Below, one piece after another: positions 50,301 to 61,935 of a stretch of 64,000 nucleotides of DNA (its first letter is position 1; every line of letters starts with the position of its first letter). The notes beneath the pieces are model-generated. The model saw only the letters and a list, made by a program, of their open reading frames with translations, did not search any database and was not told the origin of the DNA. The stretch comes from Eudromia elegans (lineage: Eukaryota > Chordata > Aves > Tinamiformes > Tinamidae): positions 5,201,151-5,265,150 of the forward strand of contig PTEX01000015.1 of the NCBI GenBank assembly GCA_003342815.1. Direction: 5' to 3'. The position numbers and the translations under genes were made by a program.

Positions 50301-53177
50301 CTCTCCCTACTCAGTGGTATTGAGATGATTATTTTGCAATTCTGACCATATCAAACTCGGGGAGGTCTCGGGAAGAACAGGCACAGGAATCTGCAACAGG
50401 AATCTTGTCTCCATGAAAACAGAGGGTGAAACTTCTAATCATTAAGGGTTGTGCCAAAGCTTTGCACTCTATTTTTTCTTAAACAAATTCCTCTTCCCTG
50501 GTGCCCTACATGTTAGAATGGGGCCCAGACACATTTGTTGGTCTTAAACATCCCTAAAGGGACAGGAAGGAAAACTAAATGGAGTCAGCCCCATGCGCAC
50601 TGTGCTGCAATCTGCAGAAAGCTGCAGAGAATGGAGAAGACAATACATATTATAGGCTCTTTTACTGGAACAGAAGCACTCTCATTCTCTGTTAAATCAA
50701 TAGAGTTGTAAAAGTTATTTCTATAGAAGCCCATAGTCTCTATCCTTTATAAAACTGTATAAAAGTGTTTCTCAGAGAGCTCCATTGCTATTGTAAAGCC
50801 AATACTTCCTCCCCTAAACAGCAGTTCTTTGCTCCCGTGGGGCACTCAACAGAATAAAGCAACTGCTCTGCTGCCTCTCAGGCTTGCTGCTTTGGTCTTG
50901 TGAAAGCCTGTGCATAAAACAAAATTGTCCCAGAAACACTGATCTGGAATATGTTTTCCATACACTCCCTAAAAGGAGACATAACTGATATTTTCATGCG
51001 TCCTCCAGGGAAGAGCTTTCCTCTCTGCTCTAAGGGGATTCAGTCCCTTTCTTCTTGCTGAAGTTCTTCAGGCACATCTCTAACCTAGATCCAACCCCAC
51101 CCCTTTCTTATTTTTCCTGATATCATACTTCATCAAATGAAGACATTTTACCCAAGTTACAAGCTCTTACAGTCTGTTTCTTGAACAGGCTCTTGCCATC
51201 ACTGTAATGTACAGATTAGTCATTTGAGGCAGCTGAGCTACATGTAGCCACAGACTCTATGCTGAAGTTGCTGTTTATTACATACTTAGTGCTATACATT
51301 CATGTGGCACTGCCACTGCTACATTCATGTGGGGTGAAAGCTAACAAATTTTGGCAGGACATACCAGTTGCAAAGGAATTTGTCCTGTATATGTGCTTCG
51401 TGCAGTACTCCAAAGTGCAGTAGATCATGTTGAAAACTGGTAACACCTTCAGATGTCAAGGTTGCTCCGCAGTTCTTGCTCCGCACATCTACTTTCAGTT
51501 GCTTATACCTGCAAAATGTTAACTGTTCCTGCTAAAAATGTCATGAGAAAGTCTCCGACTTTATTTCTAATTTGACAGAAAATGATACTTCAAATAAATG
51601 AGAAGCTAGTTTTTCTTCTTTTAAATCATATAATGTCAAATACTTTGCAGCAGGACATGGAATCTGAGAAAGAACAACATTTCGTAGGAAGGCATCTTTT
51701 GTCTACCCATCTGGAAATCAAAAAAAATTTAAGCAAGACCTAAACTTTGGGGAAAATGATGCTTGTTCCTGCTCAGAACGGATTCTCTGTGGAAATGACA
51801 AATCCTAATGGCTACTGCTCAGCAAAGAGATCTCAGGCCTCCTGTGACCAAGCTATGCAAGTACCCACCTCATGGAGCCCTGATCCTTGCTAGTGGCGTA
51901 GCTGCTACAACCACAAGGACTTCACCTACAAGGACTGCTGTTGGCACAATGGGACTGGGCCTGGAAACAGGAGTAAAGAGTCCTTCTTTCTTTTTTATTT
52001 TCATGCTTGCTACGATGCAAGGGGTGAAGAAGCTGTAGAGCATCTGCTTCATGTATGGATAGGACAAAATGCAGGGCAGCAAGGAGGGGAAGTAGTGAAA
52101 CTGTGACGAGAAGTTAGTAAGATGCTGTAAAGAGACTTGTCAAGTGAGACAAATGGCAATCCAAGGTAAGTGAAAGTACAAAATAAGAATACTGTGACAA
52201 GGAGATTGAGACAGGAGCTTGAGAGCTCTCTCAGGAGCCTCAGGGGCAGAAGCTGAAGCCTGTCAGTGGATCAAGGTGGGAATGAGGACTGGCTGGCCAG
52301 TCAGCAAAGCGCTGCTGGGAGGTCAGGAGATGTTACATGAAGAAACTGTGAGCGGACCAGCAAGCAGCAGGGCAACCTTAGGTGAACACTGAGCAGACAA
52401 CTGGAGGGGTTGCAATGAGCATTGGAGGAAAACGCAGAGATGAGTGTGAGCATTGCAGTGTAATCCTCTCCAGAGCCTGTGACAGCGTTTGAGATTTGCC
52501 CCTCCTGTTGCTCTACTGACAGCAAGGATCTGCTGAGCACACTAGGCAAAATTAGACCCACTCGTCTCTGGTCCACATGAGATAACCTACAGGTATTGCC
52601 AGTTAATCCCTCTGAGCTGAAAGAATCTAAGGGGCAAATCCAAAACTTCAGCCCTACTGAGAGAACATATGCCTGATGATCCAAGGCATCCTAAGGAACA
52701 TTGTGCTATCCAATAACTTATTTAAAACCTAGTAAATTATACACAAAAGACTGCATTAAAAATACAGTGGGAAGTTGTGAAGTCAAACACTCAAAAATGC
52801 ATCTCTTGGGAGTGCTAATTTTGCCTAAGAACTCTGTTTCATCCCCGCCGTGGGCTCTCCTTCTTCAGGGAGCAGTGAAGGGGTCTCTCTGTTGCTGAAG
52901 CTGTGAAGGTGTTAGGAGACTCCGGAGTGTGAAACACACTCTCACAGTTAAGAGCCTGAAGGCTGCTGTGGGAACCGTATTCGTTTATTGCTTCCATCTA
53001 CATAAGCGCTGTGGGAGGCTAGGGGAGGGTTTTGCAAAGCCGCCGCTCCTCATGGCCTGGCACTCGGACACGAGCGCCGCCGCAGCCCAGCTTCAAGAGG
53101 CGCGCGCCGTCCGTGGCTTCCAGGAGCAGCCGTGCTTCAAACCCAGGAAGTGCTGCTGACCACTGTCCCGAGGAGGG

Positions 53178-53198
53178 AAATAAATAAACAAATAAATA
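53178..53198. repeat. (AAAT)n short microsatellite
   Basis: GAAATAAATAAACAAATAAATAA: about five units with one substitution, next to a small CpG cluster. Confidence 0.85.
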
Positions 53199-54169
53199 AC
53201 GGATCCAAACATCGCAACCAGCTATTCTGACTCTTTTTTCTATGTCCTGAGTCTCAGCCCTCATCGTAATACACAGTGCAACACACCCTGCAGATATCAC
53301 TTAAATTTGAAGAAAGTCCTAAGGGACAGGAAGAAAGAGGCTTCTAAACAAAAACAGAATCTCCTCTGTAGAGTCAGATTTGACAATGATATTAAAAGCT
53401 TTCATGTTCTCCCCTGTGTTCTTCTCACCCCTACACGCTGCATTTTGCAGCCCCTGCGATCTTGCAACAACGTGGGGGTGGAGGCTGGGCGCGTGTTCAC
53501 ATATTCAGAGATAACTCTGCTATCACGCACTTCACTGCCCCACAGGGCTAGGAGCAGTGCTGCAAGAGCACTTCCAGTACAGATGAGTGAGGAGCACATA
53601 CTGTCACCATAAGATTAAATCCGAGGTGACACTAGCCACCGGCAAACTCTTCTCCAGCCCTTTCCAGTCAGAGGCTTCAGACAGAGTTATTAAAGGCAAG
53701 GGAACCTTGCGTGAGGTGTGTCAAGCGCAATTACATGAGAGTCTCCTTTCCAACAGGAGTTTTGGGAGCCAAGCTAAGGCTATGCACACAGCTAAGCGTA
53801 ACAGGCTGCTTCCCAACAAACTCTGCTGTAAAAAGTATTCCATTTAGCAAAGCTTGAACCACAGCTTTCTCGGAGACTGTTTGAGACAGACTAGCTGTCT
53901 ATCTCATCTAAGACACTGAAGATAATGAGGGAAGGCTGCACTTCCTGGCAGAGGGACTGTGAATAAAAGGGGGTTTAAAACTTTTTTTCTCCTCTTGCAT
54001 TAGAGAGTACACAGTGAAAATGAGGGCTAAAGGACACTTGTATTACTGCTCCCTTTTTCCATAAAGAATGCATAAAGTCAGACTGTCTGGCTAACACATT
54101 CATTAACGTTGCATTAAAAAAAAAGAAAAAAAAGAAGGAAAAAAAAAAAAGAAAAGCCGGGATTTTTCT

Positions 54170-54465
54170 AACCGGAACCTGATGCGTCATTCTACCAGCT
54201 TTATCCCCGGGGCAGGCCATGGGAATTCCCAGTGCTGGCCCCGTGGCTCCCGGCCAGCCGTGTCGCTGAAGCTGAGCGCTCGCCCCGGGGCGCCGCTTTG
54301 CTGCGGGGAGGCAGAGCTCCCTCTCCCTCGGCTGCAGCTGCCTCGCCGGCAGCATCGCCCGCGTCAGGCCCGGCACGGGGCTGCAAAGAGCCCTACGAGC
54401 CCCGGCAACGGCCTGAAGGGGCAGGCGGCCTCCCTGCCTCCACAGCGGGCAGGTAGAAGTTTTGC
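54170..54465. promoter_or_regulatory. Orphan CpG-rich patch
   Basis: About 300 bp with roughly twenty-five CpGs follows an A-rich tract at 54115-54160. Frames on both strands are open but with Ala/Arg/Pro-biased, non-family composition. It lies about 5.4 kb from the predicted HEY1 3' end. Regulatory function is inferred from composition only. Confidence 0.35.
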
Positions 54466-57179
54466 AAACATTGCCTAAACAGCAGCAAGCCAATGACTTT
54501 TATTTTAAAGTTGCTTAACAAATCCCGCACTTTTTTCAGTGGTTGTTTTCCCCAAATCTCGCGACATGGCCGTTCAGTTCCTTGTTTAACTCACAGTGGG
54601 TTTTCTTTGGGGGGGAAAATGTCTGGGTGGTTGGAATTAGGGGATGAAGAACAAGGGGACAGAACTTGGAAAGCTGATGGAAACCCTTGGAAGGGTTTGT
54701 CTTCCAAAGTTCAACTCTACCTGCCAGCTCCGTACAGCACCAACACAGCATCACCCATTAAAGGATGTTTGCTGCTACATGCCTCACTCGCATCTTCCCC
54801 AGCTCAAGTCCTGTGCAGGGTAAAGTTTAAGTGTTATCAGGTACGGGGTTCCTTTTTGGGCAGAAATAAAGTCATGTTGTCATTGTGTGCTCCAGACAGC
54901 ATGGAAGTCTCCAAGGAGTTTGGGCTTCCTGTTGCCAATGCCTTAAACTTTGCCCCACCTTTGTGAAGTGCAGGCGCTCGTGGGAGAATGTCATCCTCCC
55001 CAACAATTGGTTTTCTTAGGCACAATAACGTCAGACCTTTTAAATAAAAGGCTGACCTGTCTCCTTCTAAAATAATTCATCTGTTTTATGGAGTGTTGTT
55101 CTGATTATATACAATTCCCACAAGAAGGGAAGTACCTTTAGAATGAGGACTATTCAGTACTAGTACAGGATTTCCTCTTGTTGTTGATAATTTCCTCCTA
55201 ACCGAAGAAGCAATGAATCCCAGAGAAATTCAAAGGGCCAATCTACAGACAGTTAGGCATCGACATTATACAGGGAACATTGTTTAATCGAGGTGATGTT
55301 TGCCTTGTGAAGTCAAAAATAGCTCTGGGTGCCGTGTGACATGCAAAAGAGTTCCTGCAGCCCACGCTTTGCTTGCCTTTGGCAACTCTGTAAGTCATTG
55401 CCCAGCCCCACAAACTTGCACATAACTATCCCCGAGCAACAGTAGGTAACATTTATTTTCATTTCATCTTCAGATATTGAAATTCACACTCTGAAAGGAT
55501 TTATGGCAGTAAGCAGCAATATTCCCATTTATTATCAGCATTATCAGTTGTAATTGTATAATATCAAAGTAAGCTGGTAAATATGATTTTTTTTCTCTAT
55601 CAGACGTTCCCTACCTCAGAAGTAGGCTTTATATCCGCTCTAACAGCCAGCTTTCACCAAATATGTGACCATATGCCTGCCTTTCTCACTTCACAGTAGT
55701 GGAGACCTCACACTGGGAGATGAAGATCCCATGCCCCAGATTATCCCACCCAAATGCAGGAGCTAGGCAACTGCACCGGCAGTCAGGTGGTAGCTGCTGA
55801 GAAAGGCCGAGCGAGTCACAGAAATGCCTGTCCTAAATGTCACTAGGGACTCACACCGGCTCTCATGATGTATGAAATTCCCAGTCGTGACGGGCCACAA
55901 GCCCCTCTCCCTTGCACGGGCCACGCTTGAATTCCTTGACCTCCTTACACTCACTTGACTGGATTGTACAAATACAATCAGCAGATCACGCTGTGATGCA
56001 TTCTTGCAGCCAGCAATAGCTCTTTCGAGCTGGGTTTCCTCGCTGCTCAGTGACATGACCCATCAAATTAGATGAAGACATTCACACGCACGTGGTTCAG
56101 CACCTCGCTGGTTTCAAATTATACGTCTCAGTCTTTGCATGTTGCTCATGTAGTGCTGGCTTACTGAGAAAAGTTCTGATGATTAAAGAATATTATCTTC
56201 CCCACTCTGAACCATTTAGCTACTCGTGTGCCATTTGTTTTGTCACCTGAGGTCAGTCATTTCCCCATCGTTCCAACAGGCAATGCAAACAATGTGACTC
56301 TTCATTCATCTCTCCAGAGCTGCGGCTTTCCTGTGATCCTGCACATTAGCCTTCCTTCCTGCTCTGTGCCTTTCTCTCCCCAGAGCAGTTCCTCCAAATT
56401 TTCTGCTCAGAATCCTTTTTTTATTATTATTATTTTCCTGTGAGAGCAGCACAAAGCAGAGCAATGCACATACAGAGAGCGCTTAACCCACTGCTCCTGC
56501 CTGTGTCTGGCAAGCTCTGGGAGAACTTTGCAGTGCAGAGAGGGGAGTGATGAGCAGAGGTCTGCAGGCACTGAGACTGCCCCAATGGGCACAGAGGATG
56601 TGCCAGAGCCCTGCTCCAGCTCTTCCCTTTTCCTCCCCAGGAGGCTTCACCAGCCTTGTAAAAGGCTCTGGAAAGAGCTCTGCAAGCAGAGCAGTCCTAT
56701 CAGCAGCAGGGATCCGTAGGCAGAGCAAGTTTTGTGCACTTAGAGAAGCCCCTAATGCATTAGGAGCTGTGTTACGTGATGTATTAAAGATCAGCCCACA
56801 GCTGGAAGAGAACCTCTGTGTGTGAGCTCTGCTACGCTGGGAAGGTCCAGGAATGCCTCTAGGGCAAGGCAGGTTCTTCCAGGCTTTCATGCTGTGTGAA
56901 CTAATAGATTAATGAATGGAGTTTGTTTAAAAAAAAAAATGCATAGGATAAGATAGGATAAGAGACAGCAATACATAATATTCAAGAACAACTTGAACCT
57001 TAAAAAAAAAGGAAAAAAACAATCAAATGAACTCTGCAGACTCCCCAAAACACGCCTTGACATTTCTGTATTTCACTCGGCAGTGGCATCTTAACATTTA
57101 TTGCTCCAGTCAAGCTGCTGTATGGCAAGCATGAGCCAACGCCAGCATAGTCTGGTTCCAGCAGAAAGGGCCCCTTCTA
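54466..57179. other. Intergenic DNA, no gene seen
   Basis: Mixed-composition non-coding DNA with a two-copy GGATAAGATAGGATAAGA motif at 56945-56962 and short poly(A) runs. Nothing with coding or RNA-gene character is recognisable. Confidence 0.55.
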
Positions 57180-57450
57180 GTTTTCGTGTATAAGCTGAGG
57201 GAGAGGGAGGCTCCCAGTGCTCTGCACGGGCAGCGGGCTGGTCAACGAAGGGACACCCCAGCGTTGGAGACGTCACGGTCCAAGCGGGAGTTTCCGCCAA
57301 GAGGAGCTCGCAAACAGGCGCGCGACGCAGAGCGGGCCGAAGGGGTTCGGTTTACCCGCGCTCGCGCGGGCTCGTCTCTTGCTTGGTGCCCCCGCACCAC
57401 GTGACGGGCTAGGAGGGCTTCTGTCACCTGCAGACGCGCGTGCTGACATG
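57180..57450. promoter_or_regulatory. Orphan CpG-rich patch with hairpin and CACGTG E-box
   Basis: About twenty-five CpGs lie in 270 bp. CCCGCGC (57355-57361) and GCGCGGG (57364-57370) form a perfect 7-bp inverted repeat around TC. A CACGTG E-box in the context ACCACGTGAC lies at 57398-57403. This is the patch nearest HEY1 on its 3' side apart from a weak one at 59190-59380. Function is inferred. Confidence 0.4.
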
Positions 57451-59874
57451 CCCGTGAAGACAGCAATAGCCAGGGCTCACTTTTTTTTATCTTACAACGT
57501 GATCCTGATAAACAGTGGCAAGTGACGAGGGTAAGGCTGAAGCGCTGAATAGAAACTGCCCTAAGAGCTGCTAACAGCTTCTTTTTTTTTCTCCCCAAAA
57601 GCTAAAAAACGTCAGTTCCATGACCTATACCCTTCTGCCAGTGCAGGGATTAGATCTCTAAAGGTCTGTAGCTGGTTTTATGCAGTATTTTCCAGTTTCT
57701 TAAACTTATTCAGCACTCAAGCCCAGCTCCCTCCATAAAGGATGGTAATAGTTGCTTGCGTGAAACTCTGCATCATCTTACAGCCCACACAGAGCTTCAG
57801 CTTGAGGATTTCTGGCCAGACATCCAAAGCGTTTCACTCATCCAAAGCGATTGAAGCTAGCTAGGGTCATGGGATCAGGTCAAATATTCATTTCCTTCCT
57901 TTGCCGCCGTCTCTCCAGCCAAGGCAGCGCTCCTGTAAGTGGGTTTTGTTTTGTTTTTTGGTTTTTTTTTTTTCTTTTTCCAGTAGGGTAAACAGGTATA
58001 AACACAAATATTCGGAGCTCAGCATCTCTCTGCTGTCTGGAAGGCAGAGCCTCTTCTTGCCCTTCTCAGTTAGTCTGCAGAAGCCTGGCGTCTTACGAGA
58101 AAGAAAAATGGCAGAGTCTCTCTGCACTGTGGTTTGAGCAGCAACAGCACTCGTCACTCCTCATTGTATGGAAATTTTCCATCTCCCACTGTCTCCTAAA
58201 GGAAGCAGACAGGTACCACCATCTCTTTTCCCAGGAGACAAACCGATAGGTTACAAGTGATTGCTGAGCAGGATTTACCAAGTTAGCGGCACAAATGGGA
58301 ACATAGCTCTGGACTTTGTCCCTGATGCTTCAGTTCTCTGGGACGTGCTTTTTCCTTTTGATTTTTCAGCTTTGTCAGGTCCTAGAATTCATTTCAACAC
58401 AGTAATCTATAGACTTTGCGTCTCTGGAAATTGATATTGATTTATTGAAAATGTTTAATAAAAATAGTATTTTCTGTTGATAGCTTTACCAATGATAATT
58501 GGAAGGGACCACAGTGGATACTGAGACAACCACCAGTAGTTAAACATTCCTGCACTCTGTTTCTGAAGTTCATTCAAGATGAGGACAGTGGGACAGAAAT
58601 AATTACAGGAGTCTCTTTACACAAAGGAGCCAGGTACTTGGAGGCAGACAAAGTCATTTGGATGTCAATGAAATAACCTTTTAAAGGCTGAGAAGTATTG
58701 TCATTTAGTAAAGGACCTGAAGAAGAGTCATATGTACCATCGCAATCTTTTAGGTAGGGAGCTGTTAATTTGGTACAAAAACCTCTTAGGACAGGACAGA
58801 GGAACTCAATAGGAGTCAATATAATGTGAGAAGGAAACTGGATCCTGGATTTTAAAGACTCTCGTTTCACATGCATACGTGAAATGTATGCTCTGTAATC
58901 CCTCTGCAGGAACTCATACGTATTTTCAGATGCCTCAGTTTCCATTTTGCAATTCACATCTAGCGCTGGGCCCTGCAGCCTTGGGAGGTGAAGCCTGATT
59001 GCACCCTGGGGTGGATGTAATTCCCGCTCTTCCCACATCAAGGCAGTCCTTCCAAGGAGGCCTAGCCCTCTCCTAGCCTCCCCTCATACTCCTGAACAGG
59101 CCCGAGAGCCCCTCTCTGGGCAAATCCCTCCTCTCCCCACAGCCCAAGCATCTTTTCCGCTGTTCTGGATGAGCTAAATCGAGACACACGTGCAATTTAC
59201 CACCCTACGCAGCGAAGCACCCAGGCAAGAAGCGAGGTGCTTCCCGGCTGAACGTGCGGGGAGCCGTGGGGCCCATCTGCGCACGCCGCTTGGGGGGAAA
59301 GCCTTCCCTCTCTGTCCTCTCGGGATGCTGTTTGGAGAAACGTACACTGCATGAGAGGCCAGTAACGCGGCCCTGCAACACATGCAAGAGTAATAAGAGA
59401 CCCTGGGTAGATACTGCACTAACGCATAGGACAGGAACTGGGCTTTTATGTACAAAACTTTACCACAGAGCTATAGAGCTATCGATAAATATTTCCTGAG
59501 TTAGAAAAGGGCTCTCCATGTGTAGAGAAGACTTTTTTAATACTACGACAAAGTACTAAGTATACTGGGTGCAATGCAGCTTCAACCTCTTCTTTAGCAG
59601 TAATGTTGCTCTCCTCACTCTCTGCCCCCATGCTGCCAGTCAAGCAAAAGTAACACACAAAACCGAGCCTGAGGTTTCCTTGGCACTAGTTGCTATTCTG
59701 GGGCACGGGGCCTCTTTATGTCTCCAGCTCGTGTAGCTAAGTATACTGTAATAATCAATAAAAAACAAGTATATGTCCACAGGAAGACTCAGCAGCAGTT
59801 CTTCAGCATGCCCCCCATACCTAGAGGTATAAAATTCCCCACTGACACACACGAGACAAACATGTTATTTAAAA
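57451..59874. other. Intergenic DNA downstream of HEY1, no gene seen
   Basis: Non-coding, with T-rich runs (57945-57975). A 155-codon open frame on the minus strand at 58574-59041 has no recognisable domain and is within chance expectation for this much DNA. A weak CpG cluster lies at 59190-59380. Confidence 0.5.
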
Positions 59875-59891
59875 TACTTTGTTCTTTCTCC

Positions 59892-59897
59892 TTTATT
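59892..59897 (-). terminator. HEY1: HEY1 poly(A) signal candidate
   Basis: On the minus strand CTAAATAAAGGAG is followed after about 40 nt by GT-rich TGTTTGTCTCGTGTGTGTCA, a standard poly(A) signal layout. A second AATAAA on the minus strand (60892-60897) is present in only one copy of the duplicated segment. Confidence 0.55.
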
Positions 59898-60003
59898 TAG
59901 CCGCAACACAAATACAAGAGCAGTCAAACCCAGCCCAGTGGAGCTCACTAAATAAACCTGTTCAGGTCAGAGCCGTAGGAAAGCAACCCAAGCACACATG
60001 CAT

Positions 60004-60058
60004 ACACACACACACACACACGTGTGCAAACACACACACGTGCACGCACACACACAGA
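60004..60058. repeat. (CA)n microsatellite in HEY1 3' UTR
   Basis: CA dinucleotides with a few CGTG and AA interruptions. In the HEY1 transcript it reads (GU)n. Confidence 0.9.
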
Positions 60059-60767
60059 AATGCAGCAGGGCCCTTGCAAAGGTAGGAGCGGCACTGAACT
60101 GCCCCTAGGAGTTAAATGCAACAGAAAAATCAACCAGTTAAATATCCTCATTAAGCAACGTGGTTACGCAGCGAACAGGATCCCACTGCACTGGCTATTT
60201 GGATACAAACGTGATTTGTTTCAGGCACAAATTTGAAGTTCAGAGAGGAAAACTCACTGCAGTTTCCCAAGTGGATGGTGTGACAGAATAATCACAATTC
60301 AGGGCAGAATTTGGCCCCTATTCTTGCTGTGGACAGAAGGCTATGGCAGGTGACAATTTGTTTCCCATCGCATTCCCACCAGCTAAATCCACCACCAACG
60401 TAACTCGGATTCCGTCACTTGCACCCTCCCGCTCCCAGAGTTTGTTCCTCCCGCTGCTTTTGGTGGCGGGCACAGTGCAGTGACTCTGCGACGTGAACAG
60501 ACACCCACCAGGGACTAGGGCAAGACCAAACCGCTGCGGGAGACACAATAACCGGGCTCTGGGATAAAGCTGGTCACTCTGATTTGTCGACGCTTTGTTC
60601 AGAAACAGAAGAAGACTCAAAACATAGTTCACGAAGAGGGTAATTCCCTCTAGACCGTCTCAAGGTCAAAATATTAGCAAAAAACACACCTTATGAATGC
60701 TGAGGAGACTGGTCTTGGAAAAATTAATAACTATGCTAAGCTGCTGCTAACAGTAGTAGGCAATTTA

Positions 60768-61141
60768 CTCATTTCTTCATAAACAGGAGGTCTGATGCAC
60801 TGAGGCAAAATGGAACATGTGAAACAAATACAAAAAGTAATTTAAATGCTCAGCATAGATCTAACACAAGTGTTAACATCCACTATTGCGATTTTATTTT
60901 TGGACAAATTCAGCAACTATTTCTTTAAAAAACTGCTAATACAAAAAAAAAAAAAAAAAAAAAAANCTCATTTCTTCATAAACAGGAGGTCTGATGCACT
61001 GAGGCAAAATGGAACATGTGAAACAAATACAAAAAGTAATTTAAATGCTCAGCATAGATCTGACACAAGTGTTAACATCCACTATTGCGATATAATTTTT
61101 GGACAAATTCTGAAACTATTTCTTTAAAAAACTGCTAATAC
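60768..61141. repeat. 175-bp direct duplication flanking a single N
   Basis: Positions 60768-60942 and 60967-61141 are the same 175-bp sequence with five mismatches and no length change. Each is followed by a poly(A) run (23 and 26 bases), and copy one is separated from copy two by its poly(A) and one N at 60966. The pattern points to two unmerged contig ends over a homopolymer rather than a biological duplication. Confidence 0.95.
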
Positions 61142-61345
61142 AAAAAAAAAAAAAAAAAAAAAAAAAACAAAAAACAAAAAAGTAGAAAACAAACAGCCCC
61201 AAGGAGACAGTTTTCTAGACGAACTCTGTTAAGGTGAAACTGTACCTTTGTCCCAGTCTATCGAGAGTCTCAGTTTTAGGCGAGGCACACCCCAGCTCGG
61301 CCGGGCGCGCAGGCCTGCCCGCCCTGGCCAAGCAGCAGCCCGTCC

Positions 61346-61935
61346 TCAGAAGGCTCCGATCTCGGTCCCCCACGGTCTGTACGGTTTGCCGAGGCCCGCG
61401 GGCTGCGCCGGCGCCGAGGGGCTCAGCACGTTGGGGGTCAGCAGGTGGAAGGAGCCGAAGGAGAAGGGGAACGCAGACAGGGATGCCACGGAGGAGAGCA
61501 GAGGCGGCGACAGTTTGGAGGCGGCCGTGACCACGGGCAGCACGGGCCCGACGCTGCCGTTGGGGGGCACCCTGAGGGCGGCCGTGTCGGCGTGCGGCGC
61601 GGCCACCCTGCCCGCGGCGTGGGGCTCCGCAGGCGACGCGGTGCCGCTGCCGCCGCCGCCGCCGTGCGCGCTCTGGGGCAGCAGCAGCGGGTGCGACGCG
61701 TGGGAGTGGTGTCCGAAGGCGCTGCCCCACGGGACGTGCGCGACGCCGGCGTGCGCGCTGCTCGCCGCCTCCCGCTGCGAGGCGTAGTTGTTGAGGTGGG
61801 ACACGAGCCGCACGCGCAGCGGGTCCGACGCGTCCAGACCCTCGATAATGCTGAGGTACCGGGCCACTTCGGCCAGGCACTCGCGAAACCCTAGACTCCG
61901 ATAGTCCATTGCCAAAGCGTGAGCGTCAAAATAAC
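61346..61935 (-). CDS. HEY1: HEY1 last coding exon (Orange domain and C-terminal motifs)
   Basis: The acceptor is TCCTAG and the exon starts at 61935, completing Gly with GT. It encodes 195 further residues and a TGA at 61348-61346. The Orange domain spans roughly the first 50 residues. The tail contains [19 protein letters not shown], a five-glycine run (AHGGGGGSG) not present in human as I recall it, and ends [11 protein letters not shown]. The reading frame is intact. Confidence 0.97.

Larger units (their letters stand above)
43741..54169. other. Intergenic DNA, no gene seen
   Basis: AT-rich non-coding DNA. It includes a nested palindrome at 47277-47343, poly(A) runs near 47820 and 54115-54160, an (AAAT)n stretch at 53178-53198 and a small CpG cluster at 53030-53130. 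No tRNA, rRNA or protein gene is recognisable on either strand. Confidence 0.6.
59875..61345 (-). other. HEY1: HEY1 3' UTR (predicted)
   Basis: On the minus strand this runs from the HEY1 stop codon to just past the poly(A) signal at 59892-59897, about 1.47 kb, which is in the range of mammalian HEY1. It contains a (GT)n run in the transcript sense, a 175-bp duplication around the single N, and two poly(T)-sense tracts. The 3' end is inferred from the hexamer and a downstream GT-rich stretch. Confidence 0.55.

Noticed and set aside
53975-54493. 172-codon minus-strand open frame
   Set aside because: Part is translated poly(T) (a phenylalanine run) and part is CpG patch. No family signal.
54493-54966. 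157-codon plus-strand open frame
   Set aside because: No recognisable domain, no splice-site context and length within chance expectation.
58574-59041. 155-codon minus-strand open frame, fairly ordinary amino-acid composition
   Set aside because: No domain, signal peptide or family recognised and no splice-linked neighbour. A few frames of this length are expected by chance in 64 kb. A protein search would be decisive.
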